Part shown: piece after piece, positions 59,923-64,000 of the stretch
Layout of the letters: every line of letters begins with the position of its first letter
Position numbering within the stretch: position 1 is the first letter of the stretch
Assembly (NCBI GenBank): GCA_023213315.1
Contig: JAKCPI010004338.1
Location: 1 to 64,000, forward strand
Reading direction: 5' to 3'
DNA length: 64,000 bases
Origin: Euborellia annulipes
Taxonomy: Eukaryota; Arthropoda; Insecta; Dermaptera; Anisolabididae
Program-made: the position numbers and the translations under genes
Notes under the pieces: model-generated
What the model saw: only the letters and a program-made list of their open reading frames with translations
The model's database searches: none
What the model was told of the DNA's origin: nothing

Positions 59923-60710
59923 TATTTCATTCACCATGGTAGAGGAAATATTTTTTTTTACATCTATATTGAGATTGTAAGACATCCTTTTTAATCAAAA
60001 TGTAGTTTAATTATATGGTTTAGCAGTCAGACAGGACGCGATCCTTACGATTATGTTAACAATGGCTATCAAAACTATTCCCTTGATAATTTTTTAATCA
60101 AGAGCTTATAGGGAACGATATAAACAAAAAATGTTGCCTCTTCAAGAGTGAAGTGGATTTTGAAAATATATTAACTTCCAGGGGAAAAATATCTCAACGA
60201 ATTGGCTTCTTTCATCAATTTGAAAAAGTTTTTTTTCTCCCTCTTTATCTTAATTAAAAGTATAAAAGAGGAATTGATTAAATTTCAATTATTTACGTAA
60301 ATTTAACTTTCGATGTCATCAGTTTTAAATAGTTCATATACTGTATGTGTATTGAATAAATAAACTTTTTTAAAAATCTGATGTGACCACACAGGCATAC
60401 ACAACTTCCTCAGTATTCGAAAGTCGTGCTGTCACACAAAATTTGTTTTTGTGTTCATATATACAGGAGATAGACAAAATAATATGAACACCGGACATAT
60501 AGACAATATTTATTAATTAATAATGTGTTGAGCCACCATTTGCTTGTAGAAATTTTAAAAGGTTATTTGAGGGTACTCTAGGATGTCTATTTTAAGTTTT
60601 CGACCTCGAGGACCCTGTGCTAACTAGGAGTGCGGGGGGGGGGGGACAAAAATCTCAAATTTTTGAACTTTTTTCAATTTTTATTTTGTTTTATATCTCG
60701 TAAACTAAGC
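59923..60710 (+). repeat. Direct duplication, copy 1 (788 bp)
   Basis: Closely matches 60961-61742 (offset about 1038 bp) with small indels. It contains a decayed double-hairpin end (aatctgatgtgaccacacag) and a Tc1-like segment starting gatagacaaaataatatgaa. Confidence 0.85.
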
Positions 60711-60960
60711 CTGGTGTGACTGGTCGCACAGCACACTATTGGGGGGGGTTTTTTTAATTTCGGAAATTTAAAGGCGCATTCTGTACTAGTTTGTTAGTTT
60801 GGTAGTAGAATATAAATAGACTACATACATAAATTAAGTATTAATTTTTAAAATTTTACATTAAAAATAAATTTTTTTCGAAAAAAAAGTATTTTTTTTC
60901 AAATCTTTGGGGGGGGAGTAATGGGTAATTACCCCCTTTATCCCCCTGTATCCGCCCTTG
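60711..60960 (-). mobile_element. Truncated hAT MITE between the two duplicate copies
   Basis: Its right end ccctgtatccgcccttg is the terminus of the MITE at 50823 in inverse orientation. Its left end is internal (ctggtgtgactggtcgcaca), so one terminus was lost at the duplication junction. Confidence 0.65.
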
Positions 60961-61742
60961 TATTTCATTCACCATGGTAGAGGAAATATTTTTTTTTTAC
61001 ATCTATATTGAGATTGTAAGATATCCTTTTTAATCAAAATGTAGTTTAATTATATGGTTTAGCAGTCAGACAGGACCGATCCTTACGATTATGTTAACAA
61101 TGGCTATCAAACCTATTCCCTTGATAATTTTTTAATCAAGAACAATATAAACAAAAAATGTTGCCTCTTCAAGAGTGAAGTGGATTTAAAAATATATTAA
61201 CTTCCAGGTGAAAAATATCTCAACGAATTGGCTTCTTTCATCAATTTGAAAAAGTTTTTTTTTCTCCCTCTTTATCTTAATTAAAAGTATAAAAGAGGAA
61301 TTGATTAAATTTCAATTATTTACGTAAATTTAACTTTCGATGTCATCAGTTTTAAATAGTTCATATACTGTATGTGTATTGAATAAATAAACTTTTTTTA
61401 AAATCTGATGTGACCACACAGGCATACACAACTTCCTCAGTATTCGAAAATGGTGCTGTCACACAAAATTTGTTTTTTGGTGTTCATATATACAGTGGAT
61501 AGACAAAATAATATGAACACCGGACATATAGACAATATTTATTAATTAATAATGTGTTGGCCACCATTTGCTTGTAGAAATTTGTAAGGTTATTTGGGGG
61601 GTACTCTAGGATGTCTATTATAAGTTTTCGACCTCGAGAACTCTGTGCTAACTTGAAGTGAGGGGAGGGGGGGAGGGACATAAATCTCAAATTTTAGAAC
61701 TTTTTTCAATTTATATTTTGTTTTATATCTCATAAACTAAGC
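60961..61742 (+). repeat. Direct duplication, copy 2
   Basis: Second copy of 59923-60710. It starts exactly at the hAT terminus and continues into a long palindrome. Includes tatatacagtggatagacaa, a Tc1-type terminus less eroded than in copy 1. Confidence 0.85.
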
Positions 61743-62025
61743 ATATTTTGTGCACCATAGCACTATACAAAGTTGTAGAGCATTAAATTTGCTAAAATTT
61801 GGTTGTTAAAACGAATTTAAAGAACCAATATTAACCGAGATAAGGCCAATCAAAGTTAGACAAAGGAATAAAAACAAAAAAATTCGTTCGGCCGTATCTC
61901 GGTTAATATTGGGTCTACACATTCGATTTATGGACCAGATTTTAATACTCTACAATTTTGTATTGTAGTTTGGTTCACAAAATATGCTTAGTTTATGAGG
62001 TATAAGCAAAAAACTGAAAATAAGT
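61690..62025. repeat. Long imperfect palindrome
   Basis: cataaactaagcatattttg near 61731 is mirrored by caaaatatgcttagtttatg near 61977. Inner blocks aatattaaccgagata and tatctcggttaatatt also pair. Centre near 61857. Probably the interior or end of a fold-back DNA transposon. Confidence 0.65.
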
Positions 62026-62067
62026 TAAAAGATATTGTGGTTTATTATTTATTATAAAAAATAAATA

Positions 62068-62452
62068 CTCTTAGCAAGAGTAAATTGTGCTTCAAACAAT
62101 TTTTGAGTCGAATATGAGAGAAGCTAAAAATAATTGATTTATGAATTTTAATCAAAATCGTTGGAGCGAATTTTAAGAAAATTGAAAAAAAAAAAAACAA
62201 AAAAAAACTGAAAAACTACAACAGTAAAGTACTAGTACTTTTTAGCCGATTTTGATTCTTGATAGGACACCAAACTTAAATATCAAATTTAAACTTCGTA
62301 GCTCTTTTCGTTCTTGAGATATTTTGTTAACAGTCAGGCATTTTGCAAGGTCCACTTATTTGGATTAGGAGGTGCCAAAACGTGTATTTCCACTATAATC
62401 TCGTCAAGCAATACTTTATATATTAACACATAGACCTATAGGTAAGTAAAAA
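62068..62452 (-). mobile_element. Partial double-hairpin element
   Basis: Contains the family core (agtaaagtactagtac, then cgtagctc and a ggtaagtaaaa end) but no intact end hairpin. A further end fragment lies at 62665-62755, and long-hairpin ends occur at about 60379 and 61402. Confidence 0.55.
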
Positions 62453-62759
62453 TAGGCTGTTTTATAAATCCTATTTCAACTTGTTAGTCTTGATTCTTGT
62501 ACTAATAAACGAAAATAAAAAAAAAAAACATCTTTTATATAATTTATTCATCGAAAATGAATCCAGAAATTTATTGAGCAAAGAATGTTAAACATCCAAC
62601 GTCCGGTGTGAAAACAATTTCTTTATTAATATGTACAATTATCGAGGAGCTGAGAACAGAACAAATCCAATCAAAATCTCGACACGAATATTTTAAATGA
62701 ACCAATACTCCTCAATATATATATTACATATTTACATAGGTAATTGAGAAAATAAAAAA

Positions 62760-63930
62760 AATAATAATAAAACAAATTTAATTGAAATTCAAATGAGTTG
62801 AACACAAATAAAAGTTTTTATTGATTAATTATTCAAATTCGAATAGAATATTCATTCAAGATATAATTACAAATCAAAAATGCTCTTGAAAATATATTTA
62901 ACATATTCAAAGAGCTTAAAATACGAAATAAATTTTGTTTTGCTATTAATTAAAATTTTCCTTTCTATCATATCAAAAAATAACAAAGTAAGGCGATCAA
63001 CTTCTCCCACCACAAACAAAATTCTCTTTTATTATAACAAAGTTTTTATTTATTTTTAGCAAATCCTTGACTAATAATAGATTTTGATTTGTAAAATAAC
63101 GATAATTTTATCATGTAGAACATGACGATCAAATTGTTTACATCTAAAAAGACATAGACATTTCATATTTGTCAAACATCCAAACAATTCACCGAACATA
63201 TATAACATGCAATGCAAGTTCATTGCCCCCTCCCCCCTCCCCCTCTCCTGATGATTATGCACAGACTATTATTTTAATTATACGCTATAAATGAGTAATA
63301 TGAATTTATTGATTTGTCACTCGTTTTATTGATTACAGGAAGTGATATTAAACGGCTCTCTCTCTGTCTCTCTTCTTAAACGATACATAAATATTTATAT
63401 TTTCTTTATGACTTGATAAATAGTAATTAAGTTCATTTACTAGCTTCTTTTTAATTTTAATGATTGAATAAATTCTGGATCAATTAATAGGTTATAAATT
63501 TTCTACTAAATTTTCCCTCTGAATTCATTATTTTTTTTTTCTAATTGTGATTGTTTTAATTTAAATTTGAAGAGTTGTATTTAAACAACAGATGAAAGGA
63601 GCAGGCAGCCAGTTATTCTTAACAGAGAGTTTTATTTCGTGGAGACTAAAAACCTCCTTTCATCTAGTGTTTATTTTAATTTAAATCATTTGATATTAAA
63701 ACTAAAACATTTTAGGTTTTGATATTTTTTATCATAATCATAATAAATTTGATTTTTGAATATTTTTATAGATAAGCGTGAATGAAATATTTTCACCACT
63801 GTCTGTCCTTCTCTCGGCGGCCTTGTTTAGGGTCGTTAGGGTTTTTTAATTTTAGAGATCTCAGGAATTTTTTTTTCTTACTTTATACATAAGAATTTAT
63901 AAAAAAAAAATATTGTAGCCTGTTAATTAT
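62760..63930. other. AT-rich upstream sequence without recognisable features
   Basis: A/T runs and a CT-rich stretch near 63225-63250 and 63355-63375. The minus ORF at 63071-63262 is not convincing. Confidence 0.4.
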
Positions 63931-64000
63931 TATCATCATACTCATACTATAATATAAAGCTCTAGCGGTTGACTTCCTGTCCCTATGTGTATGTGCCTAT
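63931..64000. mobile_element. Start of a third agcgctagc-type dispersed repeat, cut by window end
   Basis: atcatcatactcatactata, then aagctctagcggttgacttc and ctgtccctatgtgtatgtgc, match 50528-50600 closely. The remainder lies outside. Confidence 0.6.

Overview
This is an AT-rich (roughly 70% A+T) animal genomic window, most likely from an arthropod. The only protein-coding gene I can defend is an Iroquois-class (TALE) homeobox gene on the minus strand. Its conserved N-terminal peptide most resembles the insect mirror (mirr) type, not the araucan/caupolican type. I cannot name the species. Abundant tRNA-derived SINEs, hAT and Tc1/mariner MITEs and very large introns would fit a crustacean genome, but that is inference.

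Gene layout, right to left. A GC/CpG-rich block (about 40.83-41.96 kb) is the likely 5' UTR and promoter. Coding exon 1 is only 13 codons (40829 to 40791, MSQFAFGSSASIQ) and ends at a GTATGT donor. Intron 1 is about 23.9 kb. Exon 2 (16921 to 16433, 163 codons) has a TACTAAT branch point, a CAG acceptor and a GTAAGA donor, and carries the Iroquois N-terminal motif (CCDTGRPVFADPITGQTVCS). Both junctions are phase 0. Intron 2 runs past the left edge (more than 16.4 kb), so the homeobox exon is not in the window. Everything right of about 42 kb is upstream, gene-free sequence. Several compositionally distinct, low-repeat islands in the introns and upstream region are candidate regulatory elements, as expected for a developmental regulator.

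The rest is transposon debris and can be read in unusual detail. At 1-5204 lies a young LTR retrotransposon with TG...CA LTRs and a primer-binding site but no recognisable pol. At 18.2-20.7 kb a hAT element with an internal 80-bp satellite was invaded by a second hAT. That hAT in turn carries a 684-bp element with hairpins at both ends. A sister copy of the second hAT at 45.5-47.0 kb carries the same double-hairpin element at a different position and in the opposite orientation, so each hAT copy preserves the other's empty site. This double-hairpin family (at least five substantial copies, T-tract target, no ORF) is the most interesting unexplained component. Other nested records: a hAT at 53.5-54.4 kb containing two further repeats, a SINE with a 17-bp target duplication inside a double-hairpin element at 56.4 kb, and a SINE split by a TA-flanked MITE at 58.3 kb.

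No rRNA genes, bona fide tRNA genes, CRISPR arrays or intact transposase or reverse-transcriptase ORFs were seen. Most long ORFs are chance reading frames in repeats or GC-rich DNA.
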